Shown here: positions 1 to 9,593 of the stretch, piece after piece | Layout: each line of letters starts with the position of its first letter | Position numbering within the stretch: the stretch's first letter is position 1 | NCBI GenBank assembly: GCA_900315775.1 | Contig: ONAJ01000024.1 | Location: 1-39,894 of the forward strand | Direction of reading: 5' to 3' | Source: an uncultured Prevotella sp. | GTDB lineage: Bacteria; Bacteroidota; Bacteroidia; Bacteroidales; Bacteroidaceae | Length of the DNA: 39,894 bases | The notes under the pieces: model-generated | Told to the model about the DNA's origin: nothing | The model's database searches: none | Seen by the model: the letters and a program-made list of their open reading frames with translations, nothing else | Program-made: the position numbers and the translations under genes

Positions 1-2921
1 ACATTACCTGTAGAGAGGTTAGCGGTATTAGTACCGTTTCCATCGTAAATCAGTGAGCTACCTGTCTCGTCCTTAATATATACATAGGTCTTCGTACCAT
101 TAGCAGCCTTTGCTACGACGGTAGCGTTGCCAACGAATGAGAATTCTGTACCGTTAGCCTGAGCGTTCAGCTCCTTGATGGTTTCGATACCGTTCTTCTT
201 AGCATCGAGTGTCAGCGAGTGGGTCTTCGTATTTGCGGTGAAGGTCAGGGTGTATGTTCCTGCTGGATACATATCTGTGCCGAATACGAAGTCTGCATTT
301 CCTTCTGCTGGCAACTGGTAGCCTGTGGTCTCACCGTTAGCGAAGGCCTTGTACTCGTACTTCTTACCCTCAACGGTTACGTTATCCATTGTCAACGTCC
401 AAACGTCGGTGTTAGCAGCATCCTGAGTCATTGGTACTTCTTTCTCCCAATTTTCCATACCTGGGAATGTACCCTTGATTGCCATACTGTTGATAACAGC
501 TGGTTGAGGATCGTCGCCACCAACTTTCTTGTAAAGTGCTATAGCCTGTTGGCCAGCATTTTTGTAATAGCGGAATCGTAACTGCCCATCACCATAGTTA
601 TAACGCAATGACATGGTTGAGCCTTCAAACACAGCTTTAATGACAGCGTTGTCACCATCGATAGCAAATGAGTTTTTATATGTGCTTGCAGCGGCATTTT
701 GACTGAGACCATTGCTGTTAGAATTAACGCCAATGTATAAACCTGATGCACTCTTCAGGGTTCCATTGGTTACATCAACAGTAAACACCGCAGCATCTAC
801 ATCAGCAGAAGAAGCAATCACTCCATCTTTAATTTCAACATCTACAGTATTTCCTGCAGCATCTAAGGTCGTCAAAGCGCCATTGAAAGCAACAGCGCTA
901 TGATCTTTGTTGCCCTCATAAACTATCAGGTAATCACCATCTGTAATATCATTTGTAGAGGTTACCTTCTGATAGTAAGTATCTGCAGGCTGTGGTGTAG
1001 GCTCTTCCTTCATTACTACGTTGAAGTAGCCACCGTGCCAACCTTCAACATTGCCTTTAGGATTGAAGGTAATGGTGTACTCACCATCCTGTGTAAACTT
1101 AAAGTTGTTGCCATCTGAAGGATACCAAGCACCGTCGCCTTCGGTCATCTTAGATCTTACCTTTATTTCATCGTCAGTCTTGAACTCCTTAATCAGTTGA
1201 TACAAGTTTTCATTGTCTGGTGTCATCTGGTAAGCATCGGCATAAGTCCACTCTGTCATGTTACCAACAACGTAGTAGCCCACGAGTTGTGGAATAGCCT
1301 TGAAGGTAGCTGAAACGGTTACATCGTCGGCAATCATAGCGAAGGTATTGTCGTCAGCAACCTTAACAGCTTCATTGTTGGTAACGCCGGTTACTGTGAT
1401 GCTGCTCAACTCGAAGCCTTCGTTAGGCTTAGCTGTAACAGTTACCTTGTCATCCTTTGCAGCCGAGGTTGGGTCAACAGTTACTTCACCGTTCTCTATG
1501 CTTTCAGCAACATTTACATTATAATAAGTTTCAGGATATGATGTAACTACATGAGCACAGTTGCCACCATCTGCCGTTGGCCAAGCTGTAATCTTGAACA
1601 GGTCGTTGGTAGCATCCAGCACAATAATATCAGTTCTGTTCCAGAATGCTCCAGGATTAGCACTATCCTCTGTGGTAGCAGGATCGAAGCGATACATACG
1701 GACCATAGAAGCATCTGCAGGAATCTCCGTCATATAGTAACCATCTGCATCGAGTACAGGCTCAAAGTCTGCCCAAGAATTTTTGGATGGGTCTTGGCGA
1801 TCCAACACATTTGCTGCAAAGCGTGCATCGTCTGCAGTCCATATTCCAGGTTTCAGGTAAATGGTCCTGGTTTCTACAGGATCATCACCGCCATTCTTTA
1901 CAACATTGAAATAACCTTCGTACCAACCTTCAACATTGCCTTCCGGTCTGAAGGAGATAGTATAAGTTCCTGCCTCAGTAACAACGTAATTGTTATCCGT
2001 ACCTCCAGGATACCAAACGTTAGTACTCGACACAATCTTGAACTCGTCGTTAGCAGCAAAAGTAGTTTGCAGCTCATACAGACCTTCTTCGGTCTTGCTT
2101 GGCAGCAACTGGTTTACATTATCAATTTTCCACTCGTTCATGCTGCCGACCATGAAGTACTCTACATTTTCTGGCTCGGGAGCAGGAGCGTTCTCAATTT
2201 TTACTGTCCAATTCTTATCAGCATACTTTCCACCACCCCATGTAGCTGTGATGATGAATATCTTGCTCGTGAGTGTTTCGTTATTCAGATTAATCTCGAA
2301 GTTGTCGTCTGTAGGGCCTTGTCCAACCCATGAAGGTTGACTACCATCAAATGTTATACTGCTAAAACCAAACCACATTCCGCCATTAACAATAAACTTG
2401 AAGCGCCATTTACCTTCGTCATCGGTTCCTTCTTCAACGGTTTGGTTAGTCAGGTCAACAGTAATAGAATATTCTGTACCTGCTGTTACTTCCGTAAAAT
2501 CAACAGCACCCGAAGCCCAGTTAGCGTGGTTGCCGGCTAACTTTAGTGAGGTAACACTTGCATCGGGAAGTTCACCGTACTGCTCTGTTACGTCAACATA
2601 AGTTCCGTCTGTGGCATTAAAGGTAAAGTAACGATCAGACGTAATTCCGTTAATGTCTGGCGTCTGCTTTGTATCCTTTCCGCTGTTGAAAATGATGTTA
2701 AAGCCTGACGTATCAAACGTCTGTTTCCAGAATGTCGTTTCTTTCACGACTGCAGATTCTGTCATCTGTGTACCAGGCCATTCGCCATTCAGGATACTAC
2801 CTGCCCCATTCCATGCATATAGGTATGGAGCAGTTTCTGCCTGAACATACACAGTAACATCTGCCCATGCTCCAGTGACTATAGCCACAATGAGCACCAA
2901 TAGTGAAAATAGTTTTTTCAT
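1..2921 (-). CDS. Multidomain secreted starch/glycan-binding protein (C-terminus cut by window edge)
   Basis: One uninterrupted frame of about 973 codons runs from an ATG at 2921 past the left edge, so the C terminus is missing. Residues 1-20 form a signal peptide ending AWA|D. Residues about 20-95 resemble a CBM26-type starch-binding module (YLYAWN, then EWPGTQM). Residues about 251-338 and 547-636 are two copies of a module opening YFMVGSMNEW / YYVVGNMTEW and closing EGWYEGYFNVV / EGWHGGYFNVV. Between them, at about 464-541, is an InlB-B-repeat-like stretch (GEVTVDPTSAAKDDKVTV). Residues about 642-804 (ITDGDYLIVYEG to RFRYYKNAGQQAIALYKK) resemble a beta-rich domain I associate with Bacteroidales surface proteins. 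A further beta module lies at about 811-906, and an OB-like stretch reaches the edge. I infer a cell-surface or secreted alpha-glucan binding protein, possibly attached to an enzyme in the missing part. No catalytic domain is visible. The starch-binding call is good; ligand and anchoring are unknown. Confidence 0.8.
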   Translation of the reverse strand, partial: MKKLFSLLVLIVAIVTGAWADVTVYVQAETAPYLYAWNGAGSILNGEWPGTQMTESAVVKETTFWKQTFDTSGFNIIFNSGKDTKQTPDINGITSDRYFTFNATDGTYVDVTEQYGELPDASVTSLKLAGNHANWASGAVDFTEVTAGTEYSITVDLTNQTVEEGTDDEGKWRFKFIVNGGMWFGFSSITFDGSQPSWVGQGPTDDNFEINLNNETLTSKIFIITATWGGGKYADKNWTVKIENAPAPEPENVEYFMVGSMNEWKIDNVNQLLPSKTEEGLYELQTTFAANDEFKIVSSTNVWYPGGTDNNYVVTEAGTYTISFRPEGNVEGWYEGYFNVVKNGGDDPVETRTIYLKPGIWTADDARFAANVLDRQDPSKNSWADFEPVLDADGYYMTEIPADASMVRMYRFDPATTEDSANPGAFWNRTDIIVLDATNDLFKITAWPTADGGNCAHVVTSYPETYYNVNVAESIENGEVTVDPTSAAKDDKVTVTAKPNEGFELSSITVTGVTNNEAVKVADDNTFAMIADDVTVSATFKAIPQLVGYYVVGNMTEWTYADAYQMTPDNENLYQLIKEFKTDDEIKVRSKMTEGDGAWYPSDGNNFKFTQDGEYTITFNPKGNVEGWHGGYFNVVMKEEPTPQPADTYYQKVTSTNDITDGDYLIVYEGNKDHSAVAFNGALTTLDAAGNTVDVEIKDGVIASSADVDAAVFTVDVTNGTLKSASGLYIGVNSNSNGLSQNAAASTYKNSFAIDGDNAVIKAVFEGSTMSLRYNYGDGQLRFRYYKNAGQQAIALYKKVGGDDPQPAVINSMAIKGTFPGMENWEKEVPMTQDAANTDVWTLTMDNVTVEGKKYEYKAFANGETTGYQLPAEGNADFVFGTDMYPAGTYTLTFTANTKTHSLTLDAKKNGIETIKELNAQANGTEFSFVGNATVVAKAANGTKTYVYIKDETGSSLIYDGNGTNTANLSTGN
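1015..1285 (-). repeat. Second copy of the repeated module in the starch-binding protein
   Basis: This segment encodes residues about 547-636. It begins LVGYYVVGNMTEW and ends NVEGWHGGYFNVVM. It aligns with the module at 1904-2170, including the shared core YxITFxPxGNVEGW. The two copies are separated by about 210 residues that include the InlB-repeat-like stretch. Confidence 0.7.
1904..2170 (-). repeat. First copy of an about 88-residue repeated module in the starch-binding protein
   Basis: This segment encodes residues about 251-338. It begins VEYFMVGSMNEWK and ends NVEGWYEGYFNVVK. It is paralogous to the module at 1015-1285. The DNA of the two module ends is also alike around 1911-1943 and 1029-1061, where both contain the plus-strand string CCAACCTTCAACATTGCCT. 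This indicates internal duplication of a probable carbohydrate-binding unit. Confidence 0.7.
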
Positions 2922-2977
2922 AGGCATTTTTCGTTAGATAATAGATTTAATATTAATAAATTGTGTGATTCTGATTG

Positions 2978-3009
2978 CAAAGATAGTAAATAATAAAATA
3001 GGTTACAAA
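2978..3009 (-). promoter_or_regulatory. Bacteroidales-type promoter for the starch-binding protein
   Basis: On the minus strand a -7 element TATCTTTG (2978-2985) is preceded by TTTG (3006-3009) with a 20-bp spacer. This matches the Bacteroidetes sigma-ABfr consensus TTTG / TAnnTTTG. The start codon lies about 57 bp downstream at 2921, leaving an A/T-rich leader. Confidence 0.8.
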
Positions 3010-3036
3010 TTATTTTGTATAAAATTTTACCATAAA

Positions 3037-3073
3037 AAACATCCTACTGCAGTAGTGTCGGTTGGATGCTTTT
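3037..3073. terminator. Possible bidirectional terminator
   Basis: CATCC (3040-3044) pairs with GGATG (3064-3068). It is flanked by a run of A on the left and CTTTTT on the right, so either strand would end in a U-run. The loop contains the palindrome ACTGCAGT. It lies downstream of the minus-strand permease that ends at 3202. The stem is short, so this is moderate evidence. Confidence 0.45.
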
Positions 3074-3110
3074 TGTTGCGTGCCAGAGTTTCGGGCGGTT
3101 GGAACGACTG

Positions 3111-3170
3111 GTTTCACACGGAGAAACCATGAGTTTCACACGGAGAAACTCGAGTGTCTCATTGAGATAC
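3111..3170. repeat. Cluster of three small hairpin repeats (REP-like)
   Basis: The 17-mer GTTTCACACGGAGAAAC occurs twice, at 3111-3127 and 3133-3149, with 5 bp between copies. Each folds on itself (GTTTC/GAAAC). The second extends to GAGTTTC/GAAACTC. A third, diverged hairpin GTGTCTC-ATT-GAGATAC follows at 3154-3170. The cluster sits in the non-coding space after the permease stop. It does not look like a terminator because no T-run follows it. Confidence 0.7.
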
Positions 3171-3201
3171 AAGTTGGTTCCGACGGCTGAAACTGGGAAA
3201 A

Positions 3202-4116
3202 TCAAAAAAACAGGGAGACACCGATGACGGAGATTACGGCACCGAGTACTGTGCGCCACGTAATGGGCTGACGGAAGAGCCAGTACGAGGGCAGAATGAT
3301 AATTATTGGGGTTAGCGCCATAAGGGTGGAGGCTACTCCGGCGCTGGTATATTGGACAGCCATAAGCGAGAAGCCTACACCGACGAAAGGTCCGAAGATG
3401 GTGGTAGCAACGGCTACCAAGAGTCCGCGACTGTCGTGAACAGACTCGCGAAGTGGCTGGAAACCCTCACGCAGATAAAGCATTACGGAGAAGCCGACGA
3501 TGCCGGCAATACAACGCAGGAAGTTGGCGCTAAAGGGGACTACCCACGAAGGCATCAGCGAAGCGTCGTAGTAGTCCATTCCTATCTTGCTTATTACAAG
3601 ACCAACACCCTGACAGACAGCAGCACCGATGGCGAAGAGTACTCCGCGAAGGGGCAGTTTAAGGGAGAGGGTGTGCTTCTCGCCCCTACCAATTACCGAT
3701 ATACTTATTCCGAGAAGCGTTATCAACATAGCCACAATACTCATAGGCGCCATCTGCTGACCCAGCGTTATCCACGCTGTGAGGGCTGCTGCCAGCGGAG
3801 CCAAAGTCATAAACAACTGTCCGTAACGCGAACCTATTATAATATAGCATTGAAACAGACAGTAATCGCCGACGGCATAGCCCACAAGTCCTGAGAGCAA
3901 CATCCACCAGCAGGCTGTCGCGGAAACGCCGGTAGGAACGGGTGTGCCGAGAACAAAGACGAAGAGAACCATTGAGAACAGCAGCGTAAGACCCATACGC
4001 CACACGTTGAGTGTGAGGTTGCCCAGACGCTTGCTGCCAAACTCGCTCAGCAGAGCCGTTGCCGTCCACGAGAACGCAACACCAAGGGATATCAGTTCGC
4101 CTATGAAGTGTGTCAT
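3202..4116 (-). CDS. EamA/DMT-family transporter
   Basis: A 304-residue, highly hydrophobic protein of about ten predicted membrane segments in two similar halves, as expected for the drug/metabolite transporter (EamA, RhaT-like) superfamily. The first half starts GELISLGVAFSWTATALLSEF. The second ends with the typical GVASTLMALTPIIIILPSYW and a short tail VLGAVISVIGVSLFF. It probably exports or imports a small metabolite across the inner membrane; the substrate cannot be read from sequence. I chose the ATG at 4116, one base after the stop of the upstream esterase (4118-4120). A TTG further upstream (4140) would overlap that gene. The two are almost certainly co-transcribed from the promoter near 5280. 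Confidence 0.85.
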   Translation of the reverse strand: MTHFIGELISLGVAFSWTATALLSEFGSKRLGNLTLNVWRMGLTLLFSMVLFVFVLGTPVPTGVSATACWWMLLSGLVGYAVGDYCLFQCYIIIGSRYGQLFMTLAPLAAALTAWITLGQQMAPMSIVAMLITLLGISISVIGRGEKHTLSLKLPLRGVLFAIGAAVCQGVGLVISKIGMDYYDASLMPSWVVPFSANFLRCIAGIVGFSVMLYLREGFQPLRESVHDSRGLLVAVATTIFGPFVGVGFSLMAVQYTSAGVASTLMALTPIIIILPSYWLFRQPITWRTVLGAVISVIGVSLFF

Positions 4117-4117
4117 T

Positions 4118-5260
<1,143 letters not shown>

Positions 5261-5276
5261 CTAATCATTGTGGGGA

Positions 5277-5284
5277 CAAAGTTA
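5277..5284 (-). promoter_or_regulatory. Promoter -7 element for the esterase-permease unit
   Basis: Minus-strand TAACTTTG matches TAnnTTTG and lies 23 bp upstream of the esterase ATG. No clear TTTG is seen at the expected -33 position. The rest of the 5255-5406 gap is A/T-rich and holds no gene that I can support. Confidence 0.6.
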
Positions 5285-5406
5285 CGAAAATTATTCATAT
5301 TTCGTAATTATGGATAACAAAAGGCGTTGCTCACGGCATGTCTTTCAAAACATATCCAAAGGAATACGAACAGAGAATCAGAAGATTTGTAAAAAAATAA
5401 TTTCGC

Positions 5407-5805
5407 TTATTTGCGTCTCCAGGTCTGTGTCTCGTACAGGAATCCTATATAACCACGCACCTTGAGCTTGTCGCCATCCAACCAGATAGAGCATTTGTAG
5501 TCCTTACCGTTCTTGGGGTTGTAGATACGACCACCCTCCCACTTGTCTTTCTTCTTGGTAAGTCCTGAAAGCAGATGAACACCAATAAGTTTTCTGCTGC
5601 GTAGTTTCTCGTCAGGATTGTGGACATCCTTGGTCTCGGGACCCTTTGCCAACCACACAATTTTTCCGTTCAACTTTCCGTTGGACTCGTAAATCTCTAC
5701 CTGTGCATCACCTGCTTCGGTGTACCACTTACCCTTGACGTCCTGCGAATAACCCGCCAGACACATCAGCATGCAGACCATGCTCAAAAACATTCTCTTC
5801 ATCAT
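5407..5805 (-). CDS. DUF2147 family exported protein
   Basis: About 132 residues from the ATG at 5805; the frame is open further upstream but that part lacks a signal sequence. The N terminus MMKRMFLSMVCMLMCLAGYSQ is a signal peptide. The mature part shows the DUF2147 pattern: GKWYTEAGDAQVEIYESNGKLNGKIVWLA, then GGRIYNPKNGKDYKCSIWL and KVRGYIGFLYETQTW. The family is a small beta-rich periplasmic domain common in Bacteroidetes and Proteobacteria with no established activity. It lies downstream of the frd operon but beyond a strong hairpin, so it is probably expressed on its own. Function unknown. Confidence 0.82.
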   Translation of the reverse strand: MMKRMFLSMVCMLMCLAGYSQDVKGKWYTEAGDAQVEIYESNGKLNGKIVWLAKGPETKDVHNPDEKLRSRKLIGVHLLSGLTKKKDKWEGGRIYNPKNGKDYKCSIWLDGDKLKVRGYIGFLYETQTWRRK

Positions 5806-5833
5806 AACTGTATGTTTTTTATTCTTACGTAGT

Positions 5834-5865
5834 GCAAAGAACGCTACAGGCATTCTGTAGCGTTC
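5834..5865 (-). terminator. Terminator after the frdCAB operon
   Basis: A perfect 11-bp stem GAACGCTACAG / CTGTAGCGTTC (5839-5849 with 5855-5865) has a 5-nt loop. It lies 28 bp past the frdB stop. On the minus strand it is followed by TTTGC, a weak T-run. The position between two minus-strand genes supports transcription termination or 3'-end protection of the frd mRNA. Confidence 0.65.
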
Positions 5866-5892
5866 TCTTATATTAAATAATGTGTAATTATT

Positions 5893-6651
5893 TTAGTCGG
5901 CGAGCTTTGCCTTGATGAACTCGCGGTTCAGGCGAGCGATGTTGGCGATAGTCTCGTTCTTAGGACATACTGCCTCGCAGGCGCGAGTGTTGGTGCAGTT
6001 ACCGAAGCCGAGCTCGTCCATCTTGGCTATCATGTTCTTAGCACGACGGGCAGCCTCGGGACGTCCTTGTGGGAGGAGTGCCAGCTGACTGACCTTTGAC
6101 GATACGAAGAGCATAGCCGAACCGTTCTTACATGCTGCCACACAGGCGCCACAACCGATGCATGAAGCGCAGTCCATAGCCTCGTCGGCATCCTGCTTAG
6201 GAATGAGGATAGCGTTAGCATCCTGAGCCTGTCCTGTACGGATAGAGGTATAACCGCCTGCCTGGATAATCTTATCGAAGGCATTACGATCTACCATACA
6301 GTCCTTGATTACAGGGAAGCCTGCAGAGCGCCAAGGCTCTACGGTGATGACGTCACCATCGTTGAAGCGACGCATGTAGAGCTGACACGTGGTAGCACCA
6401 CGCTCTGTCTTTCCGTGTGGTGTTCCGTTGATGTAAAGAGAGCACATACCACAGATGCCCTCGCGACAGTCGTGGTCGAACACGAAAGGCTCCTTGCCTT
6501 CGTTGATGAGTTCCTCGTTGAGGATGTCAAGCATCTCAAGGAACGAGGTATCATCGGGGATGTCGTGCATCTCGTGAGTATCAAAGTGACCCTTGTCTTT
6601 TGGTCCGTTCTGGCGCCAGAACTTTATTGTAAAACTTATATTACGTGCCAT
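5893..6651 (-). CDS. frdB: Fumarate reductase / succinate dehydrogenase iron-sulfur subunit
   Basis: 252 residues, usual for the family. It carries the electron-transfer centres linking the flavoprotein to the membrane cytochrome. The [2Fe-2S] ligands are in CREGICGMC (Cys62, 67, 70) with Cys89. The ferredoxin-like half has [14 protein letters not shown] (Cys161, 164, 167 with Cys174) and [12 protein letters not shown] (Cys219, 225, 229). It is the last gene of frdC-frdA-frdB and starts 6 nt after frdA. In anaerobic Bacteroidales the complex mainly reduces fumarate to succinate with menaquinol electrons. The sequence alone cannot separate FRD from SDH, so the gene symbol rests on physiology. 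Confidence 0.95.
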   Translation of the reverse strand: MARNISFTIKFWRQNGPKDKGHFDTHEMHDIPDDTSFLEMLDILNEELINEGKEPFVFDHDCREGICGMCSLYINGTPHGKTERGATTCQLYMRRFNDGDVITVEPWRSAGFPVIKDCMVDRNAFDKIIQAGGYTSIRTGQAQDANAILIPKQDADEAMDCASCIGCGACVAACKNGSAMLFVSSKVSQLALLPQGRPEAARRAKNMIAKMDELGFGNCTNTRACEAVCPKNETIANIARLNREFIKAKLAD

Positions 6652-6657
6652 GATTCC

Positions 6658-8637
6658 TTAGTTTTTATAGTTACGTGTCTGTACCTTAATTGCTTCATAC
6701 TCGAGAGGTTCCTTTATCAGTTCGGGGTCCTTGCCCTCACCCTGATACTCCCAGCAACCTACGTAGAAGAAGTTCTCGTCGTCGCGCTTTGCCTCGCCTT
6801 CCTCTGTCTGATACTCCTCGCGGAAGTGACCACCACAAGACTCGTTACGAGAGAGTGCATCGTGAGCAACGAGCTCGCCCATCGTGAAGAAGTCGCGCAG
6901 GTGGATGGCCTTGTCGAGTTCGACGTTAAGACCTTCCTTAGAACCTGGGATGAAGAGGTTTGTGTCGAACTCCTTCTGGAGCTCTTTCATCTTCTTGATA
7001 CCTTCTTTCAGTCCTTCTGCGGTACGACCCATACCAACATACTCCCACATGATGTGACCGAGTTCCTTGTGGATAGAGTCAACAGAGCGCTTACCTTGAA
7101 TCTTCATCAGACGGTCAATCTCGTTCTCGACACCCTTCTCTGCCTCAGCAAACTCGGGGAGGTCGGTAGAGATGCGTGGCCAGATAGCCTGGTCGGCAAG
7201 GTAGTTCTGGATAGTGTATGGCAATACGAAATATCCGTCTGCCAAACCCTGCATAAGCGCAGAAGCACCAAGACGGTTAGCTCCGTGATCGGAGAAGTTA
7301 CACTCACCAATAGCGAACAGACCAGGAATAGATGTCTGCAGTTCGTAGTCAACCCAAACACCACCCATAGTGTAGTGGATAGCAGGGAAGATCATCATTG
7401 GCTTGTAATACTTAACACCGTTTATCTCGTTAGCTACGTCGCCTGGGAAGACGTCGGTAATCTCCTCGTACATCTCGAAAAGGTTGCCGTAACGCTGCAT
7501 GATAACATCAAGACCAAGACGGTTGATACTCTCGGAGAAGTCGAGGAACACAGCCAGACCGGTATTGTTAACACCAAAGCCCTTGTCGCAACGCTCCTTA
7601 GCAGCACGAGAAGCCACGTCACGAGGAACGAGGTTACCGAATGCAGGATAACGACGCTCCAGATAGTAGTCGCGGTCTTCCTCAGGAATCTCCCAACCCT
7701 GCTTTGTGCCTGCTTGAAGTGCCTTAGCATCTTCAATCTTCTTTGGCACCCAGATACGTCCGTCGTTACGCAGCGACTCTGACATCAGTGTCAGCTTAGA
7801 CTGCTTGTCACCGTGAACGGGAATACATGTCGGGTGAATCTGAACGTATGATGGGTTTGCCATATAAGCACCCTTGCGGTAGCACTGAACAGCTGCTGTA
7901 CAGTTACATCCCATAGCGTTGGTAGAGAGGAAATATGCATTACCATAACCACCAGTAGCTATAACGACAGCATTAGCGGAGAAGCGCTCCAGCTTACCTG
8001 TTACGAGGTTCTTTGCAATAATACCACGAGCTCGTCCGTCAACGATAACTACATCTTCCATCTCGTAACGAGTGAAGAGCTTTACCTTGCCTGCCTTTAC
8101 CTGAGCGCTAAGTGAAGAGTAAGCACCCAGCAGAAGTTGCTGACCTGTCTGACCTTTTGCATAGAAGGTACGTGATACCTGAGCACCACCGAAAGAACGG
8201 TTAGCAAGCATACCGCCATACTCACGAGCAAAAGGAACACCCTGAGCAACACACTGGTCGATAATGTTGTTTGACACCTCTGCCAAACGATAGACATTAG
8301 CCTCACGAGCACGATAGTCACCACCCTTTACAGTATCGTAGAACAGACGATAGATAGAGTCACCGTCGTTCTGATAGTTCTTGGCAGCGTTGATACCACC
8401 CTGAGCTGCAATAGAGTGAGCACGACGTGGTGAGTCCTGAATACAGAAGTTCAAAACGTTGAAACCCATCTCGCCTAAAGAGGCAGCGGCGCTGGCTCCT
8501 GCCAAACCCGTTCCAACGACAATAACGTCGAGCTTAAGCTTATTCTTTGGGTTCACCAAACGCTGGTGAGCCTTATATTCCTTCCATTTCTCAGACACTG
8601 GGCCTGCAGGAATTTTTGAATCTATTTTCTTTGCCAT
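6658..8637 (-). CDS. frdA: Fumarate reductase / succinate dehydrogenase flavoprotein subunit
   Basis: 659 residues from the ATG at 8637; the frame is open further upstream into frdC but MAKKIDSK is the typical start. The FAD Rossmann motif [16 protein letters not shown] is at 40-55. [12 protein letters not shown] supplies the His74 that carries covalent [13 protein letters not shown] and SESLRNDGR provide dicarboxylate-binding and catalytic residues. [17 protein letters not shown] is the C-terminal FAD-binding signature. It catalyses fumarate/succinate interconversion at the cytoplasmic face of the inner membrane, together with frdB and frdC. The long helical C-terminal part ([22 protein letters not shown]) is normal for the family. 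Confidence 0.95.
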   Translation of the reverse strand: MAKKIDSKIPAGPVSEKWKEYKAHQRLVNPKNKLKLDVIVVGTGLAGASAAASLGEMGFNVLNFCIQDSPRRAHSIAAQGGINAAKNYQNDGDSIYRLFYDTVKGGDYRAREANVYRLAEVSNNIIDQCVAQGVPFAREYGGMLANRSFGGAQVSRTFYAKGQTGQQLLLGAYSSLSAQVKAGKVKLFTRYEMEDVVIVDGRARGIIAKNLVTGKLERFSANAVVIATGGYGNAYFLSTNAMGCNCTAAVQCYRKGAYMANPSYVQIHPTCIPVHGDKQSKLTLMSESLRNDGRIWVPKKIEDAKALQAGTKQGWEIPEEDRDYYLERRYPAFGNLVPRDVASRAAKERCDKGFGVNNTGLAVFLDFSESINRLGLDVIMQRYGNLFEMYEEITDVFPGDVANEINGVKYYKPMMIFPAIHYTMGGVWVDYELQTSIPGLFAIGECNFSDHGANRLGASALMQGLADGYFVLPYTIQNYLADQAIWPRISTDLPEFAEAEKGVENEIDRLMKIQGKRSVDSIHKELGHIMWEYVGMGRTAEGLKEGIKKMKELQKEFDTNLFIPGSKEGLNVELDKAIHLRDFFTMGELVAHDALSRNESCGGHFREEYQTEEGEAKRDDENFFYVGCWEYQGEGKDPELIKEPLEYEAIKVQTRNYKN

Positions 8638-8675
8638 AATTATTATTCGGTTTTCTGATTTTAGATTATCCTTTA

Positions 8676-9389
8676 TTACATACCGCAAGCTGGTGCACAT
8701 GATGCCTCACAACACAGACTTGGTGCGCAGCCAAAGGCAAAAGCAAGTACTACAACGAGGAAGCAAAGCATGAGTAATGTCACATAGATAAGACCTATAA
8801 CCTGCCAACGCTTCAGCCAAATCTTACCGCTAATACCAAGGGTGTGCATTGCTGACCAGAAGCCGTGACTCAGGTGGAACCAGATTGCAACAATCCAAAT
8901 AACGTAAAGAACAGTGTAGATTGGATTGCCGAAAGTAGTAACGATCTTTCCGAAACCGTCAGCAGGAGCTGGATCGTAGTGAATACTTGGGAACAACTCG
9001 GCAAACATCATGTTGTACCAGAAGTTGAACAGATGCAGGATGATGCCCAATAAAATGATTACTCCAAGTGCCAGCATATGCTGAGATGCCCACTCAACCT
9101 TTTCAGGTTTCTCGGTTACAGCATAGCGTTCACTACCACGAGCCCTGTTGTTCTGCACCTCGAGAATGAAGGCGTAGATAATGTGAATCAGCGCTAAAGC
9201 AGCCAATCCTAATGTAGCTACGACAGCATACCAGTTGGCACCCAGCAGTTCGCAAATCATGTTGTAAGCTTTAGCTGAGAATAATGCCACAAGGTTCATA
9301 CAACAGTGGAATGTCAGGAACAAAATCAAAGCAATGCCGGTAAGCGACATCACTACCTTTCGTCCGATAGTTGAATTAATTAACCACAT
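8676..9389 (-). CDS. frdC: Fumarate reductase / succinate dehydrogenase cytochrome b subunit (b558 type)
   Basis: 237 residues with five membrane helices at about 12-37, 53-77, 104-128, 155-176 and 196-219. Histidines suited to haem b ligation are at positions 28, 69, 104, 119, 172 and 175. This is the single-subunit, di-haem membrane anchor type (SdhC b558 family) of Bacteroidetes and epsilonproteobacteria. It passes menaquinol electrons to frdB. It is first of the operon and has a well-formed promoter at 9469-9500. Unusual point: after the last helix the protein ends in a short cysteine-rich tail, [17 protein letters not shown], with Cys at 221, 226, 227, 231 and 235, for which I know no role. 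Confidence 0.93.
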   Translation of the reverse strand: MWLINSTIGRKVVMSLTGIALILFLTFHCCMNLVALFSAKAYNMICELLGANWYAVVATLGLAALALIHIIYAFILEVQNNRARGSERYAVTEKPEKVEWASQHMLALGVIILLGIILHLFNFWYNMMFAELFPSIHYDPAPADGFGKIVTTFGNPIYTVLYVIWIVAIWFHLSHGFWSAMHTLGISGKIWLKRWQVIGLIYVTLLMLCFLVVVLAFAFGCAPSLCCEASCAPACGM

Positions 9390-9468
9390 AATGTTTAACT
9401 GTTTGATATTAAATTGTTTACTTAAAATATACTTACTTTTAGGTACTACGCGTACATTATTTTGTGTG

Positions 9469-9500
9469 CAAAAATACCATTTTTTAGTGATTGACGCAAA
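9469..9500 (-). promoter_or_regulatory. Promoter of the frdCAB operon
   Basis: Minus-strand TATTTTTG (9469-9476) with TTTG (9497-9500) exactly 20 bp upstream, the same architecture as at 2978-3009. The leader to the frdC start is about 80 nt and A/T-rich. Confidence 0.8.
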
Positions 9501-9559
9501 GGTTTTAGTTAAAAATCCACTTTTTATTCTAATTTTCCCATACTTTTCAAAAGATTTTG

Positions 9560-9567
9560 TAATTTTG
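9560..9567 (+). promoter_or_regulatory. Promoter -7 element for the NTPase-CYTH gene
   Basis: TAATTTTG matches TAnnTTTG and lies 26 bp upstream of the ATG at 9594. No matching TTTG is seen at -33. The 9390-9593 interval holds only this and the divergent frd promoter. Confidence 0.6.
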
Positions 9568-9593
9568 CAAACGTAACACTCTATGCAACTTAC

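Noticed and set aside
1551-2333. A 260-codon plus-strand open frame opposite the starch-binding protein
   Set aside because: The minus-strand frame here continues a secreted protein with clear modules; the plus-strand translation is Cys/Ile-rich and unlike any family.
3111-3149. A CRISPR array
   Set aside because: There are only two identical repeats with a 5-bp gap and no spacer-like unique units or cas genes; the units are self-complementary hairpins.
3765-3775. DnaA-box-like TTATCCAC strings (also near 13697 and 24171)
   Set aside because: They are isolated, inside coding sequence and not clustered, so they do not indicate an origin within this window.
3352-3894. A 180-codon plus-strand frame opposite the EamA permease
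   Set aside because: It is a shadow frame; the permease on the other strand has regular membrane helices and family motifs.
6415-7782. A 455-codon plus-strand open frame across the frdB/frdA junction
   Set aside because: It lies fully antisense to two well-conserved genes, has no recognisable domain and low-complexity Val/Leu/Thr-rich composition typical of a reverse-strand shadow.
8637-8700. A longer frdA start overlapping frdC
   Set aside because: The upstream extension (residues before MAKKIDSK) has no family counterpart and would overlap the frdC 3' end; the ATG at 8637 is the usual start.
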